From positions 310,001 through 374,000 of the forward strand of contig NW_025401096.1 in the NCBI RefSeq assembly GCF_011075055.1: a DNA stretch of 64,000 nt, given 5' to 3'. The first letter of the stretch is position 1. Each line of letters starts with the position of its first letter. Made by a program: the position numbers and the translations under genes. The DNA is from Mangifera indica (Eukaryota; Streptophyta; Magnoliopsida; Sapindales; Anacardiaceae). Under the pieces are notes generated by a model. It was not told where the DNA came from, searched no databases, and was given only the letters and a program-made list of their open reading frames with translations. Of the stretch, positions 50,160 through 59,815 are shown piece by piece.

Positions 50160-50404
50160 ATGAAATTCCATTGCAAGGGTAACAATTTACATCATAGACT
50201 GGAACGCATGAACACCCAAAGATAACGTCTTTTAAGACAATGACCTCCAAAATAATCGTGGAGTTGACAGAAGCGACGGATTCAGACATGACACAGGGCT
50301 CCAAAATGTTTTATCTTCACGTAATTTCCAAATTCCAATAAACTTATATCTAAATGAGTGGATAGAAATGAAATTGAAACTAAATTTCTTTTAATTCGGT
50401 GTTG

Positions 50405-50580
50405 ATTGAAGGACTCCCAAAACAATAAACAAAAGAAGGCAGAAAAACAGCTTATGCTTTTATCAAGTTGCACTCCAAGCCAAGAAACAAAACAAGGCAG
50501 GAAAAAAATCAGCTTATGCTTCTATCATGTTGCCCCCTAAGCCGAGAAATAAAACAAGGCAGAAAAAAATATCTGAAGAC
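50405..50580. repeat. Tandem repeat, period about 60 bp, upstream of PCR-4
   Basis: Three imperfect units carry AAACAAAACAAGGCAG(G)AAAAA followed by CAGCTTATGCTT.TATCA. The unit resembles text next to the tRNA gene (AGAAACAAAAGATAACAAAAAA), so it may have grown from tRNA-flanking DNA. Confidence 0.7.
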
Positions 50581-50585
50581 ATTTT

Positions 50586-50740
50586 ATCAGAGCCAGGAAA
50601 CGTGGGTTATGAACCCACCAGTGGTTGATGATAATGATTTTAATGAAATAATGTTCAAATTGTTTTCAAGGAGTAACTTGATTAAAGGAGAGTTTATGAA
50701 TCGTGGGTTATGAACCCACCACGTTTCCGGTGGTTGATGA
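50586..50740 (-). pseudogene. Two tandem tRNA-iMet relics
   Basis: The minus strand contains the anticodon stem-loop GTGGGTTCATAACCCAC twice (about 50602-50618 and 50703-50719), 101 bp apart. The first also keeps the 3' end (TATCAGAGCCAGG on the plus strand) but lacks the T loop. The second keeps GGAAACGTGG of the D arm/anticodon stem. Neither can fold as a tRNA. Confidence 0.7.
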
Positions 50741-51547
50741 TAATGATTTTAATGAAATAATGCTCAAATTGTTTTCAAGGAGTAACTTGATTAAAGGAGA
50801 GTACACTTAACGAAAATATGGGTCCAATCCTTTTAAGTGGGATTTTCTCGTCATAAAATAATATTCAAACATAAATTTAAAAAAATAATTAGTTGTGTAC
50901 TTAATTTTGAGTATCTAATTAAATAATTTGAATTAAATATTTAAATAATATATAATTATTTTATTAGATATTTTTAAATTAAAGATTTAATAATATTTAA
51001 TCACATAATAATACATTAAAAAAATCTAATTAAATACTCAAAATTAAATACACATAAAATTACACGAAAATAACTTTATTATCAGAATTATTATATAATT
51101 GGAGATTCAATGCTCAAACGAACATAGATTGACCCATCTCTTTTATTTTATCCATGCCACCTTCCCCCACCGCAAGCACTAGGGGTAGGGACGAATTAGG
51201 TCAAGTCCAAACACTTTTTGACTTAAATAAAAATTAATTTAATTCAAATTTGATTCAAGTTCATCAAGTTAACATAACTGACTTTGATCATAGCCATTCC
51301 TGACAGGGCCTTTGAAGCCATTGACACATGATCAAGATTTTGCTTCTCCATATTTTCCTGCCACCTTTTAAGCAAAAATAAAGAGATTACATCAACATAA
51401 TCATATAGAAATCTATATGTGAATTATGATAGAATCTAAGGAAAAATTAAGATTTCGTAAAAGAAGACAATGGTCGATTATAAGCAATGTTATAGTCATA
51501 ATTGTGTCCATAAAAGAAAAAAAAATAGAGTTAAAAGATTGATAGGC

Positions 51548-51549
<2 letters not shown>

Positions 51550-51595
<46 letters not shown>
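51550..51595. repeat. (AT)n microsatellite
   Basis: About 23 uninterrupted AT units. Confidence 0.95.
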
Positions 51596-51599
<4 letters not shown>

Positions 51600-52201
51600 T
51601 TTTTCCATTTACTTATAATAAAAATACAATAGCTAAAAGAGATTTTAGTAATAGAAAGCTTTAAGAAACAAAAAGAAGGTTGAAGATCAAAGAGAGAGGA
51701 TCCAAGAGAGTCAAGATTTGAAGAATTAAGAGTTTTTCTTATCTCTCTAAATCAAAATACGTGCTTGATGATAATGATTCTAATAAAATAATATTTCGAT
51801 TGTTTTGAAGGAGTGACTTGATTAAAGGAAAGTCTTATCTATGAAAATATGGGTTCAATCCTTTTAAATAAAATTTTTTTGTCATAAAAATATAATATTC
51901 AATCATAAATTTAATATAAAAACTATATACATACATTTAATTATGAGTATTTAATTGAATTGAATATTTGAATGCCCTGTAATTATGTTATTGGATAATA
52001 ACACATCATAAATATATAGGTAAATACTTAAATCTAACTACACATAACATTATTATTATTATTATTATTATTTGCAAGTAAAGATATTACACAATATTGC
52101 TCTTACTAAAATTGCACGAAAATAACTTTATTATTAGAATTATTATATAACTGGAAATTCAAAGCTCAAATGATCACGGATCGATCCATTTGCTTTATTT
52201 T

Positions 52202-52260
52202 ATCATGCCATCTTGACCGCCATGGGGACCTTTGAAGCCATTGACACATGATCAAGATTT
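52202..52260 (-). pseudogene. Exon-4-like PCR relic next to an exon 3
   Basis: One minus-strand frame reads GPHGGQDGMIK then TAA, similar to the PCR C-terminus. It lies about 130 bp from the exon 3 at 52388-52596 and in the right order, which supports reading the two as parts of one pseudogene. Confidence 0.45.
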
Positions 52261-52387
52261 TGCTTCTCCCCATTTTCTTGTTACCCTTCAAACAAAACCA
52301 AACAGATTACATCAACATAATCATATGAAAATCCATTGTGAATTGTGATAGAAATTTTAGGAGAAATTAAGAATATGGTACTAGAAC

Positions 52388-52596
52388 TCAGATCGAATCC
52401 ACGACTTTTGAGATCTCAATGCTTTTAACATAGAGCACATGACTCGCAGAAAAAAAATGAAGAAGACAGTTGTCACGAGGGCTCTTCTTCAACATGAATT
52501 GCTGCCTCATTTTTTTGCGGTAGCAGCAGGAGTAGAAGCATCCACAACCAGTTAGAGAACAAATTAAACAGTAAAGTGCTCCATTTACATAACAAG
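52388..52596 (-). pseudogene. PCR exon 3 of a divergent lineage
   Basis: After a TTTTTGCAG acceptor the minus strand reads SCYVNGALYCLICSLTG then CYRKKMRQQF, CLLHFFF (one shift) and CALC, followed by stops, ending DLKSRGFDLS. The SC.VNGALY start is closer to the general family consensus than the SCGTAG/SCPTAG of the other copies. I take it as a separate, older PCR paralogue. Its exons 1 and 2 are absent; the LTR element inserted at 52651, 55 bp upstream. Confidence 0.75.
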
Positions 52597-52650
52597 CTGC
52601 AAAAAGAAAAAAAAAAGAATATTGTTAAAAAGCTTAATACTCATTAATAA

Positions 52651-53646
52651 TGATGTATTTTCAGCTACCTCTCTAACCCTAGCTTCCAATTCTCTATCAA
52701 GTCTCCATTTGGCTCAAGCCACCATTGAGAATGAAGAATTAGCTCCATGCAAGCCCAAAGATTCATTGCTTTTTCCACATTGGCCCAACTTTACTTTTGG
52801 GTGCAATTTCATTACTTGCATCCAAGGCCTTAATGAAATGGAAACTTAAATGAGTCCAAAAAGCCAACTCCAAGCCCACTTGAAGCCCAAGTAGATCAGA
52901 CAACCCTCCATCACTTAAATGGAGCCCAAGAGGCCATGAAGCCCATTTAGTTGGATTGCAACTAAATGGGAAGCAAGTAACTTTAGTTGGTGGACATAGT
53001 TCCACCTTTTAGGGAAAAGTTGTCCCTTTTTGTTGTTTTCTTGAATTAATATAGTATGGCCTTAGTATTGAATGAATGGTTAAGCTTAAATGAAGGGAAA
53101 AACTTCCATGTCAAAATTAATGCTCCATTTTGCCGCCACTTGCTCTTGTATATATGAAAGTGGATTTTCATTTGTAAGCTAGACTTCTTTGCTAATGAAT
53201 ATTCAAGTAAAAGCTTTGTAGCTTTTCTTTAGTTGCTTTTTTCCTTTATCCAATTCATCTTGGAGGAAGAATTGGTGGTGGAAGACCCTAAGGTTGGTGG
53301 AAATTTCCTTTATGCCTTGGTTAACTTTCTTGTTACCCCTTGGAATCCAAAGTGTGAATGTGTGTTATATGCCCGGATACTGTTCACAGTATGTAATTTT
53401 GCCATTTTTAGATTTTTCCATCCAACTTTGAAACTGGTTTTGAATGCCTTGTTGATTGAGTTGTGATTGCTATCATATATCATTAGAAAGCTCTTTGAAT
53501 GCCCTTTCCAATGAACCATAATTTGTATGTTTTGGAAGTCATTTGATTGGTCAAATTGGAAGACAAAGTGCTGCTGTGCCATATGAACAATAAATTCCAG
53601 ATTTTCAGTTTGTGACTTGTTGCATTGCCTTGATGGATATGCACCA
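52651..53646 (+). repeat. 5' LTR of young element
   Basis: Begins TGATGTATTTTCAGC and ends GATATGCACCA. Contains ATATATGAAAGTGG near 53150, a possible promoter region. Open frames inside (52622-52849, 53233-53466, 53310-53696 minus) are duplicated in the other LTR and are not genes. Confidence 0.9.
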
Positions 53647-53648
53647 TT

Positions 53649-53660
53649 TGGTATCAGAGC
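53649..53660 (+). other. Primer-binding site of young LTR element
   Basis: TGGTATCAGAGC two bases after the 5' LTR; complementary to the tRNA-iMet 3' end. Confidence 0.9.
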
Positions 53661-53836
53661 ATAGCTTGTTTGTGTGATTTGTTGACTGATTTTCATCTCT
53701 CGGAGCTACTGTTCACTACAAAATTACTGTTCACACAACCTTAATTTGCCTTAAACACAAACCTTCCTTAACCTAAACACTTACCAATACTCACCCCCAA
53801 CCCTTACACACTTATAACCATTAGCCATTACCACAA

Positions 53837-54076
53837 ATGTCCCACAAAAGAACTTCATCCTCATCCTCCTCACCTCCTCATCCTTGGGAATTTGCCCACA
53901 TGGCATTAAAAGAAGAAGTTAAAGGAGAACTTAAGGCCATTAAGGACCAAATGAATCAAATGATGCAAATGATGAGAGACTTGACCCTTACTCAAAGTAG
54001 GGCACCCTTATCACAGCCCCAAACTTTAACACAAAGCCAAATACCCCCTCTTCCACCTGAAGATCAACAAGCATAG
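53837..54076 (+). pseudogene. gag-like N-terminal remnant, 79 aa
   Basis: The frame opens MSHKRTSSSSSSPPHPWEF, then a charged, probably coiled-coil stretch (KEEVKGELKAIKDQMNQMM), then a Q/P/L-rich tail, and stops where sequence from the end of pol begins. This layout fits the start of a gypsy gag joined to pol by a large internal deletion. Confidence 0.6.
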
Positions 54077-54084
54077 GAAGCCAT

Positions 54085-54340
54085 CCATTTTCAAACCGGG
54101 TGACTTGGTTTGGGTGCATTTGAGAAAAGAGAGATTTCCAAGCAAAAGGAGGTGTAAGCTAGCTCCAAGGGCTGATGGACCATTTGAAGTGCTTGAGAGG
54201 GTAAATGACAATGCATACAAGGATCTCCAATGTTGAAGGTGGCCGAGACTCCTCCCATTTCATTCAGAAGATTCACCTTGTATGCATTGTCATTTACCAT
54301 ACATGGAGGATAGCCACCTTGAGGACTTGAGGGCAAGTCC
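54085..54340 (+). pseudogene. Gypsy pol C-terminal remnant with inverted segment
   Basis: The plus strand reads [40 protein letters not shown], which is typical of the region after the gypsy integrase. It then breaks. Bases of about 54221-54277 read as the expected continuation ([11 protein letters not shown]) only on the minus strand. The segment is enclosed by a 23-bp inverted pair (54198-54221 and 54277-54299), and the text after it resumes the plus-strand tail HLEDLRASPSQPGGDD. Confidence 0.75.
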
Positions 54341-54358
54341 TTCCCAACCTGGGGGGGA

Positions 54359-55354
54359 TGATGTATTTTCGGCTACCTCTCTAACCCTAGCTTCCAATTC
54401 TCTATCAAGTCTCCATTTGGCTCAAGCCACCATTGAGAATGAAGAATTAGCTCCATGCAAGCCCAAAGATTCATTGCTTTTTCCACATTGGCCCAACTTT
54501 ACTTTTGGGTGCAATTTCATTACTTGCATCCAAGGCCTTAATGAAATGGAAACTTAAATGAGTCCAAGAAGCCAACTCCAAGCCCACTTGAAGCCCAAGT
54601 AGATGAGGCAGCCCTTCATCACTTAAATGGAGCCCAAGAGGCCATGAAGCCCATTTAGTTGGATTGCAACTAAATGGGAAGCAAGTAACTTTAGTTGGTG
54701 GACATAGTTCCACCTTTTAGGGAAAAGTTGTCCCTTTTTGTTGTTTTCTTGAATTAATATAGTATGACCTTAGTATTGAATGAATGGTTAAGCTTAAATG
54801 AAGGGAAAAGCTTCCATGTCAAAATTAATGCTCCATTTTGCCGCCACTTGCTCTTGTATATATGAAAGTGGATTTTCATTTGTAAGCTAGACTTCTTTGC
54901 TAATGAATATTCAAGTAAAAGCTTTGTAGCTTTTCTTTAGTTGCTTTTTTCCTTTATCCAATTCATCTTGGAGGAAGAATTGGTGGTGGAAGACCCTAAG
55001 GTTGGTGGAAATTTCCTTTATGCCTTGGTTAACTTTCTTGTTACCCCTTGGAATCCAAAGTGTGAATGTGTGTTATATGCCCGGATACTGTTCACAGTAT
55101 GTAATTTTGCCATTTTTAGATTTTGCCATCCAACTTTGAAACTAGTTTTGAATGCCTTGTTGATTGAGTTGTGATTGCTATCATATATCATTAGAAAGCT
55201 CTTTGAATGCCCTTTCCAATGAACCATAATTTGTATGTTTTGGAAGTCATTTGATTGGTCAAATTGGAAGACAAAGTGCTACTGTGCCATATGAACAATA
55301 AATTCCAGATTTTCAGTTTGTGACTTGTTGCATTGCCTTGATGGATATGCACCA
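54359..55354 (+). repeat. 3' LTR of young element
   Basis: Same length as the 5' LTR and nearly identical to it. Preceded by the GGGGGGGA polypurine tract. Confidence 0.9.
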
Positions 55355-55359
55355 AATAA

Positions 55360-56166
55360 TTACTAAAGACAGTCATGTAAATTGATATTACCAAAATTAA
55401 GACAAACAATTTATCATAGTAATATTAAATACTATAATTCAATAAACCCATAAAAAGAGACTCACATAAAGATGCAAAATATTATTTAAGTTTTAATATG
55501 CATCAAATCAATGTGAAAGTTTAAACATGTGTAAACATTGTTCTTGAATTTTGCTAACCTTAAATTTGTTCTAATTCTATTCCTAAGAAATTAAAACTTA
55601 CAATTATTATAGATTAATTGAATTTAGACATATTTAACTCCATTGGTGATTTAATATAAAATTTTGGCTTTATTATTGGTGTGATTGTTGACGAACACAA
55701 ACTTGGTTTTTCTCCCTTTCTCCTGTCAACTTTTAGCATAAAATTGACGGTGAATAGTTTAATTGCATTTGAGTAGAGAGAATACAAATCTTATATAGTT
55801 ATTAGGAAAACATCAATTACACTCTCATTAGAGTGTATTGTACTACATACATCTTTCTAGATTGATAAATAACACTTTTTCCAATAATTTATTATTAAAC
55901 CTATATTTATGTTAATTAGACATAGACCACATTAATGAAAATATTCTTACAAGTCCCCCTAGCACCCGTACATCCCCTTGCATGTATGTGTACTCGTGAT
56001 AACAAGTGTGATCGTATATTTTGAATAAAGTTGATGTACCCTTATGCATATAAGTGAGTTATGCTCGTACCTAATGGAATTGAGGATGTATGCCCGAGAC
56101 AAGCCTTGGGAGTGATTGTATGTCCATAGAATAGCCCAGACATGGCTAAGTTTATGCCTATACATA
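55360..56166. other. Unassigned DNA between LTR element and gypsy copy D
   Basis: No gene recognised. Bases 55960-56160 have a different texture (CCCCCTAGCACCCGTACATCCCC, then TATGCCCGAGACAAGCC) and may be a fragment of another LTR element. At 56167 the sequence enters the gypsy RT region abruptly. Confidence 0.45.
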
Positions 56167-56178
56167 GAAGCAAAAGCC

Positions 56179-56544
56179 TCACCAAAAACTCATAATGGCC
56201 CTTATAGGTCTTGAAGGTTTTGTCTTGACGATAAAAGCTAGATGCATTCGGATTTGCCAATACCCCGAAGGGAGGTCGATCTTGTAGAAAATCATAGCCT
56301 TTCCCAACTCTTCCAATAACTTTTCCATCAAGGGTATGTGATACCTATCATTGATGGTTACTTGGTTGAAGGTTTGATAGTCAATACACCTCTTCCAAGT
56401 ACCATATTTTTTCTTCACTAACACTATAAGACTGGAGTATGGGCTATTACTATTCTGAATCACTCCTGAATCCAACATTTCTTTCACCAATTTTTCTATT
56501 ACGTCCTTTTGCACTCCTCCATACCTGTATGACCTTAAATTCAC
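56179..56544 (-). pseudogene. Gypsy reverse transcriptase fragment, copy D
   Basis: A 121-residue frame runs past KIDLPSGYWQIRM (the first catalytic aspartate) before breaking up, so it is better preserved than in copies A and B. The second catalytic block is absent because the element is truncated. Confidence 0.75.
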
Positions 56545-57384
56545 TGGTTAAACCCCCTCCTATAGAAGAATTTGATGATCCTATAACCTTGTAGATGGTA
56601 GACTTGTAGGCTTTTTGAAAAGACTCCTATATTTAACTAAAAGCTCCTCTAATTCTTGCCAAGATTTTGCTTCATCACTTTTACCAATTTAGAGGATGTA
56701 GAGTTGTCTTGTTACATTTGAGTTAGTAACCAGTAAAAGTTGGATAGAGGCTAATTGCTGAGGCTTGTTCAAAAGTCTTTTCAATTGTTCTTCCTCAATA
56801 AGACTTACCTCTTTGTCCTTATAACCCCGTAAAAAGTACTATTGTCGTCCTACCAAGAACCTTGTAGTTGTTTTAAAGTTCCACATGATGTCTCCAAGTC
56901 CTACCAACCATTGTGCTCCTAGAATTAAGTCATAACTCTCTATCAGAAAGGTGTAAGCATCCACAAGGATAGTTTGCCCTTTCACTTTGATTTATAGTCC
57001 CTTACATACCCTTTTGCATTGTAACTTTTAGCCGTTGGCTATTGTGACTTGCACTTCTTTTACCACTTTCACTAGGGATCCTAACTTCTGCACTATGCAT
57101 TCACTTAAAAAATTGTGAGTACTTCTAGAGTTCACAAAGATAAAAAGCTACCTTCGACCATGCATACCAATAATTCTCATTGTATAAAAGCCAACTAAGC
57201 CATGTAAAACATGTAGAGATAGTTGCGTCAATCCTGATTCTTCCGCATATCCTTCTGGTACTATCATCTCTCTCACTTTCTCATCTATAGGGTAATTGAA
57301 TGACAAAAGCTTGCCTCTTCTTGCATTTATGGCTAGGTACAAACCTCTTATCACACTACCTTAGCCCACTTCTCATCAAAAATT

Positions 57385-57774
57385 TTACTGGTAGTTGTCC
57401 TTAAGGAAAATGGTTACAATTGTTTGGGAATGTTGATATATGCAAAAGGCTAACAGAGGTTTACTGAGGCTACACAACATTAAGAGTTGAGCCTTGGTCC
57501 CCAATTTACTCATGGCAAGAACTTGTAGAGTCTTGGCTAGAGGTTTAGGTTGCTCCTCAAAAGTGGCTACTATAATTTCTTGCAATTTAGCTAATAAGTA
57601 AGATTTTAATAAAGTTCTAGGTTTAAACATGCGTATAGGTATTTGCAATTCATCTATCAATCCAGTAAAAAAGAAACTTAAAGCTTGATAATCTCGGATT
57701 CCAGTCCTAGGGTATAGCTCATCAAATCGATTAAGGTAATTTTGCAAAGAATCTACCTTTCTTAGATTTTTCAA
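57385..57774 (-). pseudogene. Gypsy gag fragment, copy D
   Basis: The 129-residue frame carries the gag core (LNRFDELYPRTGIRD, FTGLIDELQIPIRMFKPRT) and reads on through KLQEIIVATFEEQPKPLAKT. Copies A and B have a TAA at the Q codon. The frame later ends without a zinc knuckle. Confidence 0.75.
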
Positions 57775-57874
57775 GTCTGTTAGGGGATCATCATAGGCAT
57801 AGTTTCCAAATCGAGCTCACATAGCCGTTGTATATTCTTCCCACAACAAAACCACATCTTTTTGGGTTTTCATT

Positions 57875-58751
57875 GGCCAAACGACTATTTCCCACCCAAG
57901 GTATGCTGTAATGATAAGTTTCCCCCCTTTAACTATGGAAACACCAAACACCCACCCATGGCTGGTTAGATTTAACAAAACCCTAACGGTGGTAAATTTA
58001 ATCTCATTTTCCCCCATAAAAGTTTAAAAACTAACATTTTTTCCCTAAGCTAAGTTTGAAAAGATTGCATTTTCCCCCTTAGGGTTTATTTCCAAACCCT
58101 TCTCCGTCGCTTTCTCTGGCGCCATCACCGACCGTCTTCCCCCCCCCCCCCCAACGGTTTCTCTTCCACCGACGACCCCTCTCAACTCGACCTCAACGCA
58201 TCCGATGCAGAGAGAAGCCGTCTGGGAAGAGAAATCGTCTTCCCAGATGAAGATGACTCGTCTTCCCAGAGGACAACGAGTCGTCTCGTCGTCTTGTCTT
58301 CGTCTGGGAAGACATCGTCTTCCAAGACAACGACGACGACTGGGAAGACGAAGAACTTCGTCTTCCCCGACGAAGTTCTTCATCTTCCACAGCTTCTCCG
58401 ACTCCAATTGGAAGTCCAAATAGGAGGAAAGAGATCTCCGAAGGATGCTTCGGGAGGGAGAGACCGTCGACAATGGAGCCGGAGACCGTCGGTAATGCTT
58501 CGGGAGGGTGAAACTGCGATTTTTTAAAACTTAGGCTGAGGGGGAATTTTAGTTTTTAAAGTTTAGGGGGGCAAAATATATTATATTTTAGTTTATTTTT
58601 AATATTCTAGAGAAAATGACGATTTTACCCTTATCACCGTTAGGGTTTTGTTAAATCTAACCGGCCATGGATGGGTGTTTGGTGTTTCCATAGTTAAAGG
58701 ATGGAAACTTATCATTACAGCATACCTTAGGTGGGAAATAGTCGTTTGGCT
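57875..58751. mobile_element. MULE-type non-autonomous element inside gypsy copy D
   Basis: Terminal inverted repeats of about 145 bp begin GGCCAAACGACTATTTCCC and, inverted, AGCCAAACGACTATTTCCC. An exact 9-bp target duplication GTTTTCATT flanks it (57866-57874 and 58752-58760). Copies A and B have the uninterrupted site. The core (58040-58520) is strikingly GC-rich for this window, with a 14-base C run (58139-58152) and many GAAGACGA/TCGTCTTCC words. Overlapping open frames on both strands in the core look like composition effects; no transposase motifs are present. Confidence 0.9.
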
Positions 58752-59197
58752 GTTTTCATTTGGTGCCATTGCATGGCTTTGCCATCCAAATGTAGAGTAG
58801 CGATTTCAATTCTATCGTGAGTAGGAGTATCATCGACCTCAAAGTATTACTGAGCCTTTAAAATCCAACCACCGAAATCTTCTCCATCAAAGTGTGAAAT
58901 ATCTAACCTTGGTGCTCTGCTCTAAGGATGTTGCAAATCATGAGCCGCCTTAGAAGTCCCTTCATCCAATCATGTCGCCATTTGAGAAACTAATTCAGTT
59001 TGTTGAAGAGTTAATCCACTTATCAACTTCTGCAATTCCTCCCCTGTTTGTTGAAGACGTGTATGTGATTCTTGTAGATGATCTTGTTGCCGCCGTTCAA
59101 TTTCTGTTACTAGTTGCACAATCATCTACATCATCTCTCAAAAAAAATCTTGAAAATGTGTTCCATCCACTATGGCTAGGTCTTAGCTTTGATACCA

Positions 59198-59509
59198 TGC
59201 ATGCACGAGTTGTTTTGGAAGAAGAATTGAACGAGAAATTTTTTATAGAGAAATCCAGAATAGAAAAGAGAATTGTTTTAGGCACCAAAAATTCTATTTC
59301 ATTAAATCAGTATTCCACTATTTACATAATGCTTGTACAGCCAAAAATGAAAACGCATTGAATTGTTATTAAACGACACCGTATACATTTATTAAAACTA
59401 CTTAACAGCCAACCACTAAACGACAACGTTTCCATTTACAATAAACTAGAGCCATTAGTCATTTCTATAACTTCTTCCCACCACTTCCAACTTATTAAAA
59501 TTCGGATCA
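59198..59509 (-). repeat. 5' LTR of gypsy copy D
   Basis: Aligned with 15087-15408 and 45022-45343, with a 10-bp deletion near 59270. Confidence 0.8.
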
Positions 59510-59743
59510 GAAGTAAAAGACTGAAAGTGGATGACCATCAGATTTGAATGGCTTAGTCAATTATAGCCAATTACAGCTTCAACTTTGATGGCTACGATTC
59601 TCATAAAGAGAGAAGTATAGGGTTACCTGAAATTCGTTGAATAAATAAGTTTTGGTCCGATTGCATTCATAAAATCAGTTCAATTTAGGCGTAATCATGC
59701 CCAGAAACAAAAGATAACAAGAAAACAACCGGAAGCCACTCTC

Positions 59744-59815
59744 TATCAGAGCCAGGTTTCGATTCTGGGACCTGTGGGTTTTGGGCCCACCACGCTTCCG
59801 CTGTGCCACTCTGAT
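59744..59815 (-). tRNA. Initiator-type tRNA with CAA anticodon (probable pseudogene)
   Basis: Same 72-nt length and locus as the intact tRNA-iMet at 45577-45648, with three changes on the minus strand. The A box reads TGGCACAGCGG. The anticodon loop reads CCCAAAA, so CAT has become CAA. The T stem reads CCAGA-ATCGAAA-CCTGG, which breaks the pair closing the T loop. Acceptor and anticodon stems still pair. If transcribed and charged it would have a leucine (UUG) anticodon on an initiator body. More likely it is a decaying duplicate. Confidence 0.8.

Larger units (their letters stand above)
50741..52387. repeat. Imperfect direct duplication of about 1 kb (50741-51460 / 51765-52385)
   Basis: Both halves begin TGATGATAATGATT and proceed through GACTTGATTAAAGGA and AAAATATGGGT. 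Each then has a PCR exon-4-like relic (near 51165 and 52210), GACACATGATCAAGATTTTGCTTCTCC and GATTACATCAACATAATCATAT. The material is the 3' part of a PCR/tRNA module duplicated locally. No intact gene is present. Confidence 0.7.
52651..55354 (+). mobile_element. Young LTR retrotransposon with deleted interior
   Basis: Two 996-bp LTRs (52651-53646 and 54359-55354), TG...CA, differ at only about eleven positions by eye. The element has an exact 5-bp target duplication AATAA (52646-52650 and 55355-55359). The primer-binding site for tRNA-iMet is at 53649-53660 and a G-rich polypurine tract abuts the second LTR (54351-54358). Only 712 bp lie between the LTRs. They hold a short gag-like start (53837-54073) and the very end of a gypsy-type pol (54085-54340), part of which is inverted. 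It cannot move without help. It is the most recent insertion in the window. Confidence 0.93.
56167..59509 (-). mobile_element. Ty3/gypsy retrotransposon, truncated copy D
   Basis: Matches copies A and B from the middle of RT to the 5' LTR; RNase H, integrase and the 3' LTR are missing. RT N-terminal frame is at 56179-56544, the protease block near 57130 (NSR in place of DSG), gag at 57385-57774, primer-binding site 59186-59197 with one change (TGGTATCAAAGC) and LTR 59198-59509. An 877-bp MULE-type element splits gag's 5' region at 57875-58751. Confidence 0.85.

Noticed and set aside
51541..51600. Possible origin or structural element at the long AT run
   Set aside because: A simple (AT)n microsatellite is enough to explain it.
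53310..53696. 128-residue minus-strand frame
   Set aside because: It is within an LTR and its counterpart in the other LTR is interrupted, so it is not conserved as a coding region.
54026..54336. Two minus-strand frames inside the young LTR element
   Set aside because: They appear because part of pol is inverted. They are remnants of the element and not separate genes.
58045..58473. 142-residue minus-strand frame in a GC-rich block
   Set aside because: It lies inside a MULE-type element, is rich in R, S, G and D from GAAGACGA-type repeats, overlaps equally long frames on the other strand and resembles no family I know.
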